A DNA stretch of 64,000 nucleotides from Cryptomeria japonica (Eukaryota; Streptophyta; Pinopsida; Cupressales; Cupressaceae): contig NC_081413.1 in NCBI RefSeq assembly GCF_030272615.1, positions 183,656,951 through 183,720,950 on the forward strand, given 5' to 3'. The notes beneath the pieces were generated by a model, which saw only the letters and a list, made by a program, of their open reading frames with translations, did not search any database and had not been told where the DNA came from. The first letter of the stretch is position 1, and each line of letters starts with the position of its first letter. Both the position numbers and the translations under genes were made by a program. Shown one piece after another: positions 10,991 to 23,581 of the stretch.

Positions 10991-12343
10991 AGAAGATCAA
11001 CCTGTACCTATTGCTCCACCGGTAGAACAAGCCCTAGCAGCTAAAGTTGAATCAAAGGATGAATGGATTATTGACTCAGGATGCTCACATCACATGACTG
11101 AAGACAAAGGCAAATTCTTGAACTTTCAAGAATACAATGGAGGTTTAGTAAGATTCGGAGATGACAAAGCCTGTTTAATCAAAGGTAAGGGTTCAATATC
11201 TCTTGATGGTAAACATAACACTGACAATGTTTACTATGTTGAAGGATTAAAACATAATCTTTTAAGTGTTGGTCAATTAGTTGAGAAAGGTTTTCAGTTA
11301 CAATTTAAAAATGGAAAATGCAAAATCATGAATAGAACTGGTTTGGAAATTGCAACCGGTAATCAAACTAGAGGTAATATCTTTCATTTGAATAATAGTG
11401 AAAAGGCATGCTTAATTGCTCATATAGATGAAAGTTGGCTATGGCATAAAAGACTATGTCATGTAAATTTTGATTCCATGGTAAAAATCAGTACTTCTAA
11501 GGCAGTTAGAGATTTACCAAAAATTGTGAAACCTCAGAATACAATTTGCAAGGAATGTCAATTTGGAAAACAAGTTAGAGCTAGTTTCAAAAGTATTCCA
11601 GAAAAATCCAATAATGCTCTTGATTTAATTCACACTGATTTATGTGGTCCAGCTAGAACTAAAAGCTTACAAGGTGATAGATATTTCATGCTAATTATTG
11701 ATGATTATTCTAGAATGTGTTGGGTTACTTTTCTCAGAGAAAAGTCAGAAGCACTTGGGAAGTTCAAACTATTCAAAGCAATGGTTGAAAATGAAAACGG
11801 TAAGAAAATTAAATGTTTAAGATCAGATCAAGGAGGAGAATTCACATCTAGAGATTTTAATACATTTTGTGAAGTGAATGGAATCAAAAGATAGTTATCA
11901 GCACCTCAGACACCACAACAGAATGGAGTTGTTGAAAGGAAAAACAGAACTATTTTGGATGCAGCAAGAAGTATGTTATCAGAAGCAAATCTACCACATG
12001 TGTACTGGAGAGAGGCAGTAAGCACTGCTGTCTATACATTCAACAAAGTTCACATCAAAGGTGAAACCGGTAAGACCCCTCATGAACTATGGTTTGGTAA
12101 TACTCCTACTCCTAAGTATTCAGAATTTTTGTAAGTAAATGTTATATTAGAAGAGATGAGTATATTGGCAAGTTTGATCCTAGAAGTGATGAAGGAATAT
12201 TTCTTGGTTATTCATCTAAGAGTAAAGCTTATAGATGTTTTAATAAAAGATTACAAGAAATTGTTGAGAGTACAAATGTAAAGATTGATGAACAATTCAG
12301 AGGAACTTCAAGGTATATAGACTCTGAACTGGTAACAGAAATT
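10991..12343 (+). pseudogene. pol: Element 2 protease and integrase
   Basis: An intact open stretch runs to 11894. It carries the aspartic protease motif WIIDSGCSHHMT (about 11062-11097), the GAG-pre-integrase motif LLSVGQLVEKGFQLQF, the integrase HHCC finger (LWHKRLCHVNFD, CKECQFGKQ) and catalytic aspartates in HTDLCGP (about 11630) and RSDQGGEF (about 11822). TAG at 11892-11894 stops it after NGIKR. Beyond, QQNGVVERKN carries the third acidic residue (about 11920-11940). A one-base frameshift near 12118 and further stops follow before the RT frame. The equivalent TAG is found in elements 1 and 3. Confidence 0.9.
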
Positions 12344-14101
12344 ATGACAAATGAATCAACAGTAAATCCACCGGTACAGAATGATGACCCAGTTACTCTG
12401 GTATCATCACAGGATACCACAGTAATTGAAGAACAACAACAGACTAAGACACCCCGGTATGTAAGACTGAATCATTCTGAAGATCAGATAATTGGAAGCA
12501 AATTTAAAGGAGTCATGACAAGAGGAAGATTGGCAAATGAAGAGGTATGTCTTATTTCTCAAATTGAACCATCATCTATCAATGAGGCATGTGAAGATAA
12601 ATTTTGGATTAAAGCTATGGAAGAAGAATTAGGACAAATTGAGAAAAATAATACTTGGACATTAGTTCCCCGGCCTGAAAATAAAAATGTAATTGGAACC
12701 AAATGGGTATTTACAAACAAACTCAATGAAGATGGTAAGGTTGTCAGGAATAAAGCAAGACTAGTGTGTAAGGGATATTCTCAGAAAGAAGGAGTTAATT
12801 ACAATGAAACCTTTGCACCGGTAGCCAGAATTGAAGCAGTTAGATTATTCTTAGCATTTGTAGCTCACAAGGATTACAAAGTTTATCAAATGGATATTAA
12901 ATGTGCATTTTTGAATGGAGATCTTGAAGAAGAAGTGTATATTGAACAACCTCATGGATTTTCTTTGACAGATAACAATGATATGGTTTGCAGATTAAGA
13001 AAAGCTTTGTATGGACTAAAACAAGCTCCAAGAGCCTGGTATGCAAGATTGGATAAGAATCTCTTAAAAATTGGTTTTACTAAAGGAAATGCAGATAGCA
13101 ATTTATATTACAAAGTAACTAATGATGACATTTTGATTATGGAAGTATTTGTTGATGATATAATCTTTGGAGGAGAAGATGGATTATGCAAAGAATTTTC
13201 TCTTAAAATGCAGCATGAATTTGGAATGTCTATGATTGGAGAAATAAAATTCTTTTTAGGATTGCAGATTTTACAGACTGATAAAGACATATTTTTGAGT
13301 CAATCTAAGTACTTGAAAGAACTACTCAAGAAATTTGGGATGGAGAACTCTAAATCGGTAAGCACACCTATGACTACAAATGACAAATTATCTCAAAGGG
13401 ATGAATCTACACATGTTAATCCAACTAGATACAAATCTATGATAGGAGTTTTACTGTATTTGACACAAACCAGACCTAATATTATGAATGTAGTATGTAT
13501 AGTTTCTAGATTTCAGAGTAATCCCAAGGAAAATCATGAATCAGTAGTAAAAAGGATTTTCCGATACTTACAAGGTACAACAAATCTTGGATTATGGTAT
13601 CCTAAAGATGAAAATTTTGATCTATATGCATACACAGATGCAAATTGGGCAGGAGATGTGGATGATAGAAAGAGCACCACTGGAGGAGCATTCTTTCTTG
13701 GAAAGAGATTAGTTTCTTGGTTAAGTAAGAAACAGAGTTGTACATCTTTATCAACAACAGAATCAGAATATGTTGTAGCAGCAACAAACTATACACAAGT
13801 ACTTTGGCTTAAGCAAATGTTGAAAGACATAAAGGTAAAATGCAAGGAACCTATTACTATATATTGTGATAACACTGTAGCAATTGATATATCTAAGAAT
13901 CCAGTATTACATTCTAAAACAAAACATGTTTCTATCAAACTGAATTTTCTAAGGGAAAAAGTTGAAGAAAAGGAAATAAAACTGGTTTATGTGAGTACTA
14001 AAGAACAGCTTGCAGATATTTTTACAAAACCTTTGCCTAAGGAAACTTTTGAGTATCTCAGAGATCAGCTCGGAGTCTTACCTCCATCGGTAGAGACTTA
14101 G
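12344..14101 (+). pseudogene. pol: Element 2 reverse transcriptase-RNase H (open 585-codon frame)
   Basis: An uninterrupted frame of 585 codons; its first ATG (12344) is only the first one after the upstream frameshift, so the true protein would start within a polyprotein. RT shows [32 protein letters not shown] (a catalytic aspartate), [11 protein letters not shown] and the active-site FVDD at 13148-13159. RNase H shows [12 protein letters not shown] (about 13631-13665), STTESEYV and a [12 protein letters not shown] block (about 13864-13900), ending near [10 protein letters not shown]. All catalytic positions that I can judge are kept. It is classed as a pseudogene only because the upstream polyprotein is broken. 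Confidence 0.9.
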
Positions 14102-14467
14102 ACAGTTGATGATTGTCATCAACCGGCAGAATTAAATGGACAAATCTTTTGTTCTGGTGTTTGATGAGGAAGCTACTTCTCACGGGGAGTAGTTGGTATA
14201 TTGAATTGGTTGGTATTTTGTATGAACTTGACCTTTTTGTGACTTTGGAATTTGATGTCAAAGGGGGAGAGATATATGGAAAAACATTAAAGAAAAATAT
14301 ATGAAAAATACATTATCTTTTTGAGGAGAGATTGGTATTGTAAATAAATCTTTGTATAAACACATATTACTCCCAGGGGGAGAATTGGTTTTTGTACTTG
14401 GCATTTCTATTTTGGCACTTTGATGGTTTTTCCATCTTGTGTTGCCATCAATGCCAAAGGGGGAGAT
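14102..14467 (+). other. Element 2 3' untranslated region and polypurine tract
   Basis: Noncoding, with repeated purine tracts: ACGGGGAGTAG (about 14180), CAAAGGGGGAGA (about 14260), CCAGGGGGAGA (about 14374) and finally GCCAAAGGGGGAGAT (14453-14467) touching the LTR. The last is the probable plus-strand primer; the others look like duplicates of it. Confidence 0.75.
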
Positions 14468-15521
14468 TGTTGGTATTTTGGTATGGTTTTGTCATTGATG
14501 TCAACACCTGCTAAATACAGCTACTTTGGAGATCCAGCAACATTCAGTGGCAATCAGTAAATTGTTCAACAATCACTGGTATATGGTTAACCAGCAGGAT
14601 ATAATGTTCACCGATACCTGCAATGACATGGAAGACACTTGGTAATGTCAAAGACATCATGTGGACACTTTTTTTTGAAGTAATATCATTAGTATATTCT
14701 TATTTGCATATTTGCTTTTACCGACAAATAGGTCCAGGTTATCTAGGGTTACACCGGCAGGTTTATCTTTTCCAGATTAGCATGGCACGCTATAGAGATG
14801 ATTTATTATTGTTGGAAATGCATTAAGCTAACATGTTCAATCGGTTATTGCATCGGATATTGTATTATTTGTAAAATATTTTATTGTAATATCTTGTAGA
14901 GCCGACCTACTAAAATTGGTCTTAGGGTATGGTATAAATGTAAGATCTTATTTGTAAGATCAAATGTGGAATGCAAAAAAGAATTGTAAGAAGGTATATG
15001 CGAGATTAAGCAGAGGTATACACGAAGACATCATTTGAAGGTGAAGCTAGGTTTTTGTAGAAGCATATCAGCATTACACCGGTATTGAATCTAGCATATG
15101 AAGATGCTATTTTGTGCAGTACATTCCCATTGGATTTAACCATCCAACTGTAGTTAGTGTGACTCCCATTTGTGTTAGAGTAGTGAGCTCTAGGCTGTTG
15201 GCCTTTCTACATGTGCAGACCCCTTTTTGTACACTTACTATCTATAGTAGTATCATCTGATTGTGGGTAAGGTTTACCACCATGGTTTTTCCCCTTACAG
15301 GGTTTCCACGTACAAATATTTGTGTCATGTGTTGTGGTTGACTCTGTGCTTATGTTTCATGCATTAATTCTTACAGGTATAGCATTTCCTATTAACATTG
15401 TTTACCGGCACAATTAACTGTCTTACCGGTATTAAGCATTAAGTTGGTTAATAAGATTTTGGTTTGAATTTATTAGACAACTAATTCACCCCCCCCCTCT
15501 CAGTTGTCCTCGGGACCTACA
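14468..15521 (+). repeat. Element 2 3' LTR
   Basis: A 1,054-bp LTR, TGTTGGTATTTTGG to GGGACCTACA, collinear with 8864-9921 and differing by scattered substitutions. TATA-like TATAAAT is at 14933-14939. It is followed by the right TSD TATTG (15522-15526). Confidence 0.93.
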
Positions 15522-15824
15522 TATTGTACCACATACTTTCAACAAAAGTATCATCTGACTATGGGTAGGCTTCCCACCGTGGTTTTTCCCTTTACTAGGT
15601 TTTCCATGTACAAATCATGGTGTTATGTGGTATGGTTTCATTGTGTTAATTCTTATTTTATTCTTAAGTTTTATTGCTTATTGGTATCTATTTCTGCTAT
15701 TCTAGTATTCAATGTTTATGTGCTTCGGTTAAAGGTTATAAAATGGTTTGAGTAATATAATCTGTTGACAACTGATTCACCCCCCCCCCCCCCCCCTCTT
15801 AGTTTTCCATTGTTTATCCTAACA
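15522..15824 (+). repeat. Element 3 5' LTR, second part, and primer site
   Basis: This resumes the LTR broken at 8863. It contains the U5 GGTTTTTCC and TTTCCATGTAC block, a 16-base C run (about 15781-15796) and the terminus TATCCTAACA. The primer site ATTGTTATCAGAG (15825-15837) follows, one base off the usual ATTGGTATCAGAG. Confidence 0.9.
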
Positions 15825-15882
15825 ATTGTTATCAGAGATTTGGTCCTCTTTTACAGAAGCTTAACCACTTGAGGTAGATCCT

Positions 15883-16459
15883 ATGGCAACTAATACTTCA
15901 AATCCACCGGCAACTATTTTCAGAAGAGAAATCCCTAAGCTTGATGGAACAAATAATGGGATATGGAAAATCCAAATGGAGACTCATCTTAGATTTATTT
16001 GCAAGGATATTTGGGAGATCACTAAGAAAGGATATACACCTTATGATCTGGCACCTAGCAATCCTGCTCCTGCAAACCTAGACAAGAATATTGAAACTAA
16101 TAGCAGAACTAGAGAAGCCCTCCTATGTGACTTACTGATTAGAAAATCATGGGATTGACTAATAAATCATCTACAAAAGTTATGTAGGATAAATTTCAAA
16201 CTCTGAATGAAGGTGACCCTACTATCAAAATTGCTAAACTTGATGGTTACCGAGTAAGATATGAGAACTTGAAGATGAAAGATAATGAAAGAATTGCTAC
16301 ATTTATGGAAAGAGTAAATGAGATTTTCATGGGAATTCAATGTTGTGGAGGATCTCTGAGTGAAGATGAAATAGTTTCCAAAGTCTTGAGAGCCCTACCA
16401 CCAGCTTACAAGATGAAGGCGACTGCAATTAATGAATTGAGAACAATGACAAACACTTC
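15883..16459 (+). pseudogene. gag: Element 3 gag, N-terminal part
   Basis: ATG at 15883 opens MATNTSNPPATIF and the copia Gag signature KLDGTNNGIWKIQMETHL. A frame change near 16135 and stops near 16156 and 16182 interrupt it. The second half is FMERVNEIFMGIQCCGGS and LPPAYKMKATAINELRT, ending in NTSV where element B inserted. The frame continues at 39437 after the duplicated ACTTC. It is homologous along its length to element 2 gag. Confidence 0.9.
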
Positions 16460-16908
16460 TGTGAGATTTTGTCAAGATCAAGGGTACAATGAAAAGCATA
16501 AAGAGAGACAATAGAATGACAAGAATAAACTGTATTCTCATCAATATACAAATGATCAACTGGATTAACCAATACAATGAATATGAGCCTGCTTATATAG
16601 GCAAGGCCATATGGATATATGAGCACACAATCATGGCATGTGGCTCAATGAGAAACAACAGTAGGTAAGAAATACTAGGGGTAGGTAGGAGAAATAATAT
16701 AATATTCCACAAGAGGTGGATGGCCCACTGAATGTGGAGTGTAACAGCAAGATAAGACCACAAAAGGTGGAATTTATCATACAAGCTATATCCCTATGTG
16801 CACACTTCCCTAAGTTTCTCATATCCAAACTACGAAGAGATCCATTATCCTAAGTTAACTTAAGTAAAGTGTAATAATACCCATGATGAATATTTATTTA
16901 CACCAACA
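16460..16908 (-). repeat. Element B 3' LTR
   Basis: A 449-bp LTR; on the minus strand it reads TGTTGGTGTAAATAA to TCTCACA. A TATATAAG box on the minus strand is at 16592-16599. It aligns with 38989-39436 and with the solo LTR at 2981-3419. Confidence 0.94.
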
Positions 16909-17330
16909 CCCCCCCTTAAGTGCAACTTAGGGGAATGATGACTCAAGTCAACAATGTAAGATGGGTCCTGGCTACTAGGCCATTATAGGTACCCATGTAC
17001 AATATGCAACTACAAGCAAAACTATGCAATGCAATCTCTCACAAATGGAGAAAGGGAGAAAACCTAGTGGGAAAAAAACTCCCCCCCAAAAGAGAGATGA
17101 ATGTACAAAAGACTCTCAAAGAAGAAGGACAAAACCTCACAGAGGAAAAGGTCCCCTCCATAAGAGAGGAAGGAGAATTCATATGACCCCCCTGATGAGA
17201 CATCTCGCACCCCCAAGAGAGCTTGCAACTACAGGAACTTATTCTCAATGAAAGCTTTGGTGAATATGTCTGCAACCTACTCCGTTGTAGGACAATACTA
17301 CAAATCAATGACCTGCTCCTAACTCAGCTC
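16909..17330 (-). other. Element B 3' untranslated region and polypurine tract
   Basis: The minus-strand purine run AAGGGGGGG (16909-16917) touches the LTR and is the likely polypurine tract. The rest lies downstream of RNase H and has only chance open frames on either strand. Confidence 0.7.
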
Positions 17331-18714
17331 TCAGATATAGTGCATATGGATCTCGATGTGTTTGGTCTGCTGATGTTGGACCAGGTTCTTTGAGATTGCA
17401 ATAGCACTCTGATTGTTGCAATATAGAACTGTCGGTTGTGGAATGGTGAACCCAAACTCTATGCAAATTTGTTGAAGCCAAATGGTCTCAGTCGCTGTGT
17501 TAACAACTCCTCGATACTTAGCCTCAGTCAAAGAGAGAGAAATAGCATGCTTCTTCTTGCTCTTCCAACAAATGGGGCCCAAACCAAGGCGAAAGTTGTA
17601 ACCTGAAGTAGACTTACGATCATCAAGATCGCCAGCCCAATTGGAGTCTGTGTAACCAACCAAGCGGAGTCTTGTGCCTACTGCATAGTGAATACAATGG
17701 TGATGTGTACCCTGGATGTAATTAAGGATGCGTTTAGCGGCTTTCCAATTAATCTCATGCGGTTCCTGCATGAAGTGGGAAACCATGCCAACTGCAAATG
17801 AAATATCAGGGCGTGTGTGAGTCAAGTAGATGAGACTACCCACAAGCTGACGATACAATGTGGCACCAACTAGTGGAGAAGAGCATTGAGCCTCAAGCTT
17901 GACTTCTAAAAGAAAGGAAGTTAGTGCAGGCTTACAATCAGCCATATGAAAGCATGCAAGAAGATAAAGAGAATACTTGGGTTGCGAAAGAGTGATCCCA
18001 AAGGATGACTGTGAAATCTCTATCCCGAAAAAGTAGTGCAAAAGACCCAAGTCAGTCATAGAAAATTTGTCATGCAAAGCAGATTTGACCCTGCTAATGA
18101 TGGATGTGGTGCTCCCTGTAATGATAAAATCATCAACATAGAGCACAAGTATCAAGTGAGAGTCAACCTATCACAAAATGTAGACATTCGGATCGAAATG
18201 ACATCTAGTGTACCCTGCTGAGAGAAGAAAGGAATCCATCTTGGCATACAAAGTCTTGGGGGCCTGCTTGAGGCCATAGAGAGATTTCCTTGGCATACAA
18301 AGTCTTGGGGGCCTGCTTGAGGCCATAGAGAGATTTCCTTAGTCTGCAAACCAAGGAAGTATCCTAGATGAAACCCTATGGTTGCTCCATATAAATATCC
18401 TTATCAAGATCCCCATGAAGAAAAGCACTCTTCACATCCATTTGATGTACAGCACAACCATGAGCTGCAACAATGCCAAGTGTCAAGCGAATGGAGTTCA
18501 TCTTGGCTATGGGTGCAAAGGTCTTAGTATAGTCAACACCTGGAACCTGAGAGAAACCTTTCGCAACAAGTCGAGCCTTATACTTATCCACACTACCATC
18601 CGCTGCAAACTTGGTCTGATAGATCCACTTACATCGAACCAGCTTTCTCCCCTTAGGGAGAGGGACTAAATCCCATGTGTTGTTCCTCATCAAGGAACTA
18701 TACTCTTCCTCCAT
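17331..18714 (-). pseudogene. pol: Element B reverse transcriptase-RNase H
   Basis: It is read right to left. RT begins MEEEYSSLMRNNTWDLVPLP (18714) with CKWIYQTKF, AKGFSQVPGVDY and QMDVKSAFLHGDL. It then meets a 49-bp tandem duplication (18241-18338) that breaks the frame, and resumes with the intact catalytic YVDD at 18129-18140. RNase H follows with YTDSNWAGDLDDRKSTSGY (about 17610-17660), LTEAKYRGV and the NNQSAIAISKN block. The domain is complete apart from the duplication and stops. The sequence differs clearly from elements 1-3, supporting a separate copia lineage that I do not assign further. Confidence 0.88.
18241..18338. repeat. Perfect 49-bp tandem duplication in element B RT
   Basis: 18241-18289 is repeated exactly at 18290-18338, starting TTGGCATACAAAG and ending GAGATTTCC. 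Since 49 is not a multiple of three, it shifts the RT reading frame. The identity of the copies suggests a recent slippage or repair event. Confidence 0.93.
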
Positions 18715-19629
18715 AGCTCAGTTCCACTCAGGAACTCCTGATGCTTCCCAAAATATATGTGGATCGGAAGTGGGAGCAATGAATGCATGTGGAAGGTCCT
18801 GATGCTATGATCAAGTCCTCTGTGTATCTGAAGGATCCCCAACAAGAGAACCCACTGACTTAAGTGTTTGTCAAGCCCAACGAGGTCTAGGTGGAGGTGG
18901 AGAACGAGTCTCCTCAACTGCAAGTGGACCCGACGGAGGTGTAACCCTGCGAGTCAGAGTTGAAGGAGTCTCCTCATCTGAATCATTGGCATCACTATCC
19001 ACAATGGAGGAAGGTGGAGGAGGTAGAGAGGCTAAGCTAGGATAGCTTTCCTCAAAATGAACACTCCTCTCAATAAACACCTCATGTGTCTCAAGATCCA
19101 TCAATCTATATTCCTTAACACCCTCGGGATATCCAACAAATATGCAAGGCCTACTCTTAGGTTCCAATGCCTTGCATTTTTGTGGAGGTATGCAAGCCCA
19201 TGCTCAACACCCAAAGACTCTAAAATGTCTCACAATCGGTTTCCTACCAGCCCAAGCCTCAAAAGATTCTTTGAGAGTTCTATTCTTGTGTTTTACAACT
19301 CTGTTCTTCTATGGAGTGTAAGCAACAAAATGTTGAAGATCAATCCCCTCAAATGTACAAAAATCCTCAAGTCTTTTGTTCACATATTCCCTTCCATTAT
19401 CTGTATGAAGAATCTTTACCACTTTCCCAGATTGCTTCTCCACACGAGCCTTGAAGTCTTGAAATCTATCAAATACTTCACTCTTATGAATAAGAAAGTA
19501 GACCCAAGTGAAGCGGGAGCAATCATCAATGAAGGTGAGGACATAGTGGGCCTTACTAAATGAAGGTGATGGAAATGGCCCTGCTACATCATTGTGAATA
19601 AGTTGAAGAACTTCCAAAGCTCTCCAAGC
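18715..19629 (-). pseudogene. pol: Element B integrase and linker
   Basis: The integrase core is 19617-19309: first aspartate in LIHNDVAGPF, then a conserved FIDDCSRFTWVY and the second aspartate in LHTDNGREYV. Frames then change. The C-terminal copia motif CIFVGYPEGVKEYRL (about 19140-19095) and FIERSVHFEE follow, then a proline/serine-rich linker (19040-18870) leading to RT. Several stops and frameshifts are present. Confidence 0.85.
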
Positions 19630-20567
19630 TTACCCTTTATCAAACTTCTCCTCGGGATGCTTGCCCATGGAACAACCTGAACATACACCCTCTGAAAAAC
19701 CGATTTGAGGTAGACCTATGACCATGTCTTTAGTGTTGAACTGCTGAAGATAGTGGTAGTTGAGGTGACCAAACCACTCATTCCATAGCTTACTTTCTGA
19801 ATTTGAATGAGTAAGCAAGGCCCTAGAAGGAGAACTTGGCACAAAGTGGGAGAATGAATAAAGCCTTGAGTTGTCAATGACTTGTCTAACTTCTACCAAG
19901 GCATCATCATCAAGTTCCTTTACCACAACTGAATCAGGTGTAAACTCAACCTTTTTCTCATTCCTATAGTGATTGATTTGGTAGATAGAGAGAATGTTGG
20001 TAGACAAGTTAGGAACATAAATAACATTCTCAAATGTTACATCATCAATGGCAACTGAACCTTTCCCTTCAACCTCAACTTTTGTATCATCACCTATGTA
20101 AATGTGAGGTACCTTTGATGTCTCCAATGAAGAAAATGACTCTTTTGTAGAACCCATGTGATAAGAGGCACCCGAGTCAAGTATCCACTGTTGTGAAGAA
20201 CCTGTTGTTGCCACAAATGCTTGCCCTTTTCCCTTAGACTGTGAGGAAGAGGAAGGAGATGATTCCTTCTTTGCGTAGGTGGACGACAAGTTGATGTTTT
20301 TTTCTTAAGAAGATTTGTCAACTCATCAACTTGCTTGGTGTGGCATCGATGCTCATCATGACCATACTTCTTTCAATATGCACAAGTTGCTTTATCCTTC
20401 TTAGGTGGAGTCCCCTTCTTGGAGGAGGATGAAAAATTGCCTTGTGATGGAGAGGAGGATTGTTCTTTTTCCTATTGTGGCTTTAACTTAGATTGCTTCT
20501 TCTTCTTGTTGGAATATTTTCCTTGAATCCCTTGACTCCCTTGATTATCCACCAAAGGTCCACCCTT
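19630..20567 (-). pseudogene. gag: Element B gag C-terminus, zinc knuckle and protease
   Basis: It is read right to left from the edge of block C. A lysine-rich stretch leads to a CCHC knuckle near 20390-20350 in which the second cysteine codon has become a TGA stop (CAY-stop-KKYGHDEHRC). The frame then runs through a serine/lysine linker to the aspartic protease motif WILDSGASYHM (about 20195-20160), then the GAG-pre-integrase segment (LWNEWFGHLNYHYLQQF, CSGCSMGKH). The open frame 20289-19630 is intact. The protease active triad DSG is present. Confidence 0.87.
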
Positions 20568-21920
20568 GATTTGACTTATTTTGACTATAGTTGACTTTTA
20601 TATTATGCTTTATAGACTTATCTAGACTATATTTTGATGATTTGAATGATGATTACTCATGTGCTTCAGTGACTTATGATTGATGTTAGACAATATTGGA
20701 CATATGCTATTTTGATTATCTATATGGATGTTGTTATTATCATGATTGATCATGTGATTTGATGATATATGTACTCAATGGATTTTATATGCTCACTATG
20801 TGATGGATTATTGATAGATTAGATTATCATGGTTTTGATGATGATTATGATTACGCTAGCCCTACTTCATGATTACATATGATGAGATGTTTATGAGACG
20901 TGTTTGACTATTGTTTGACTATCTTCATGATAGAGACAAATCCACATCACTCATTGCGAGCGAGATGTGTCGTCATGATTATCTATCACTTGCTTGTTCT
21001 ATATATGTATATTTTTTATTGTCATTTTGTGGTTGCAGGATTTTGCAGGTACCAAACATCGACTCCACCTAACTTCACAGGTCTGAGTGTGTCTTTAGTT
21101 CCAATGGCTTATGTGGTTCAGAGATGGCATGAGTTTCCTCTCACATACTCTAGGTCTAAGTTGTTCACCGTGTGTAGTCAGCGTCTTGACATAATTCGCC
21201 ATGTCAGTTAGTAAGCTTGGTCTTTTGGTATTGTGAGTTTAGTTTATGCTAGTTGATTTACTTGTTTATGTTGGAGTAATTAAGTGGCTCTTGATGTGTA
21301 ATTTTATATTTGGTAATGTTTATTTTAAAGTATTTAATTTATAAGTTTTGAATATTTAATTATTTGATATTAATATTTATTTGATAATTAGCATTTATCA
21401 ATTTTATGATTATTTATTTGATAAGCCTTATTGTTGTTTAATAATTATTTTATATTTGTGATTTAATCTTTAATGGTATTTAATTAATTAATTATTTATT
21501 GGACTTTCTATAGTTTAATATATAATTGATATCCTACATTTATTTGGTTCTGTAATTTATTTTATTAGCTTTTGGTTTATTTGATTTTAATCCCCATTTG
21601 GATTATTTATTTACAGCTTATATTTATTTAATAGTTTGACTTTTATTCCTAAGTGGGATGTATGAACACATTAAAATAAATAAAGAAATAAAACATTCCC
21701 ACTTAGCTGGATAAGTATATTTTATTTACTTTACCTACCCTTCACTCTCATTGGTGGAATTCAAAATGGGTGAATAAATTATATTATATGGTGAGTTGGT
21801 AAAATATACTCCAAATTGGAATATTTTGATTGGCCGAAATTGAGGCTAGGGTTTTGGATTATTGTTGCCTTTTATTTTCTTTCCCGTGAAGTTTTTTGGG
21901 TTGGTTTTTGCTATTCTCTA
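20568..21920. other. Block C left part, AT-rich, no gene seen
   Basis: AT-rich with TTAATTATTT-like stretches (21300-21700). The open frame 20900-21211 has no recognisable domain and a composition like its surroundings. The last five bases, CTCTA (21916-21920), are the left target duplication of element D. Confidence 0.55.
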
Positions 21921-23581
21921 TGTGTGGGGGAAAAAAGCGAGACTAGGTTAACATGCCCTAATCCTACCTTTTGACACACATTACGGAATACGAAAGAGCC
22001 TAGAGGTATCACACAATTGGCTACTTCTTTTTGTGAAAGAGAGAGCCATGGGCTACCTATTAGGATTTCTATTCCTTTGTTGTAATTGAAAGGTAAGATT
22101 ATGCAAGTTCAATTCCTAACCCTAAAATGCAAGTATGAACTAATAACAAGATTGCAGAATTGAACTTAAACAAGGGAAAGTTGCAAACACAAGGACAAGA
22201 CAAGAATGCAGATGCGTACCTGGAGTCAAAATTTGACTGAAAATGTTTGGGACGGGGGCGCGGGCGCCACTGTCCTGATTCTGTCCCAAAAACTGCACCT
22301 GAAACAGCTGTTTTGCACTCTGGAAAACTGTCGGAAATGCTGTCTGTCAGGAGGACCAGGGCGCCCAGCGCCTCTATCCCAGGGACCAAGGCACCCAGCG
22401 CCCCTATCCTGGCAGGACAAGGGTGCCCCACGCCCCTGTCCTGGTCTTTTGCTCTGCAATTTGGTGTGGAGTGTTGTCTCGACCTGCTTTTCCCGGATCT
22501 GCAACCTGCGGCATCGTCCGAGTCCCGAAACCTGCACTTGTATCTGAAAAAGGTGTTTGGGTGGCTATATAGGGTTTTGCCTTAGTCAAACCCCCACTTC
22601 GGTGATTTCCACCTCCACGAATAGCCAAGTTGTATTGTAAAAGTAATGTGTGTGTAGACCTTGTGTGTGTGCAAGATCTAAAATGCAAGTAAGCAAACTA
22701 GAGCAACCTAGAAAGTAAACCCTAATTGCTTGTAAATGATAATGTAAATGCTCTAAATCAAGATGCAAAGTGATCTAAAGCATGAATGAATGATATATTG
22801 AAGCTTATGCAAAGACATGAAAACAACATGAAATCATACCCAACCCCCAAGGGAGGGGTACAAGCCAATCTTCAGTCGGTAATGTCCTATTGTTCTTCAA
22901 TGTCTTCCAAGCCCTAAATGGATGAATGGAATTGATAAATACTTGATAGAGGGATGTTGAATGTTGTTGAAGTCTTCAAAGATCTGCTCTTTCACTGCAT
23001 ATGAGGTTCCTGAAAACAAGATCGGGATCCTTTCAAATGAAGAAAGAGAGCTCTTATGTATGAAACCCTAGGTCGCAATTTCGTCTTTTGGCCGACCTAG
23101 AGATTGAATATCCTGCCAATTTCTTGGGGTTAAGCTTTATTTTATGATTGGATCATGTTCCTAAAATTTCGGGAAAAATGTCCGGGACCATGTGCACTCC
23201 AGGCGCCATGGTCCCGGCAACTTTTCACCAAATTTTTAGGGCCGTCAGATATGATGATTTTAGAGAGAATCCCGAAGTTATAGGTGATTTTGAGATGTTT
23301 TGACCCCCGAAATCAAGCCCCCAAGTTCAAAATAGGACTTAATTAGGGTTTTTGATTAGATGATGTATTGGAGGAATAACATGAAAAGGGGCACACTTTA
23401 ATGAAAGGGCCCGACTTTATGATGTGAAGGATGATGAAATAGGACCTTAGACCTAATTAATTTGATTAATTAAGTGCTAAAGGAGAAATGCAATGCAAAA
23501 TGTAAAATGCACCAAGGCGGGTGCTAAACTAGGTGTGAAATTGTACCACCCTAGCAAGTGCGTACAATTTACGATGCTACA
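21921..23581 (-). repeat. Element D 3' LTR
   Basis: On plus it runs from TGTGTGGGGG to GATGCTACA; the LTR reads on minus from TGTAGCATCG to CCACACA. It contains a GC-rich triplicated module (22350-22441) built on GGACCAGGGCGCCCAGCGCC, a perfect 11-bp inverted repeat (23182-23217), and CTATATAG at 22565-22572. Short open frames on both strands (22099-22768) are by-products of the GC-rich module. Confidence 0.94.
23182..23217. promoter_or_regulatory. Perfect hairpin module in element D LTR
   Basis: CCGGGACCATG (23182-23192) and CATGGTCCCGG (23207-23217) are exact inverted repeats around a 14-base loop TGCACTCCAGGCGC. The copy in the other LTR is at 34193-34228. Related modules occur in the LTR and leader of element G. 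Confidence 0.7.

Larger units (their letters stand above)
8864..15521 (+). mobile_element. Element 2: nearly full-length Ty1/copia retrotransposon
   Basis: A 6.66-kb element with LTRs 8864-9921 and 14468-15521, primer site at 9922 and polypurine tract GCCAAAGGGGGAGAT at 14453-14467. It lies within the 5' LTR of element 3, with TSD TATTA on the left and TATTG on the right (one mismatch). Gag, protease, integrase, RT and RNase H are all present. Damage is light: two stops in gag, two frameshifts and one TAG in integrase. It is the best preserved of the plus-strand copia elements, as expected for an inner insertion. Confidence 0.95.

Noticed and set aside
22099-22768. Overlapping open frames on both strands in the element D LTR (also 33281-33779)
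   Set aside because: They follow from the GC-rich triplicated module; frames on both strands at once and no domain indicate chance.
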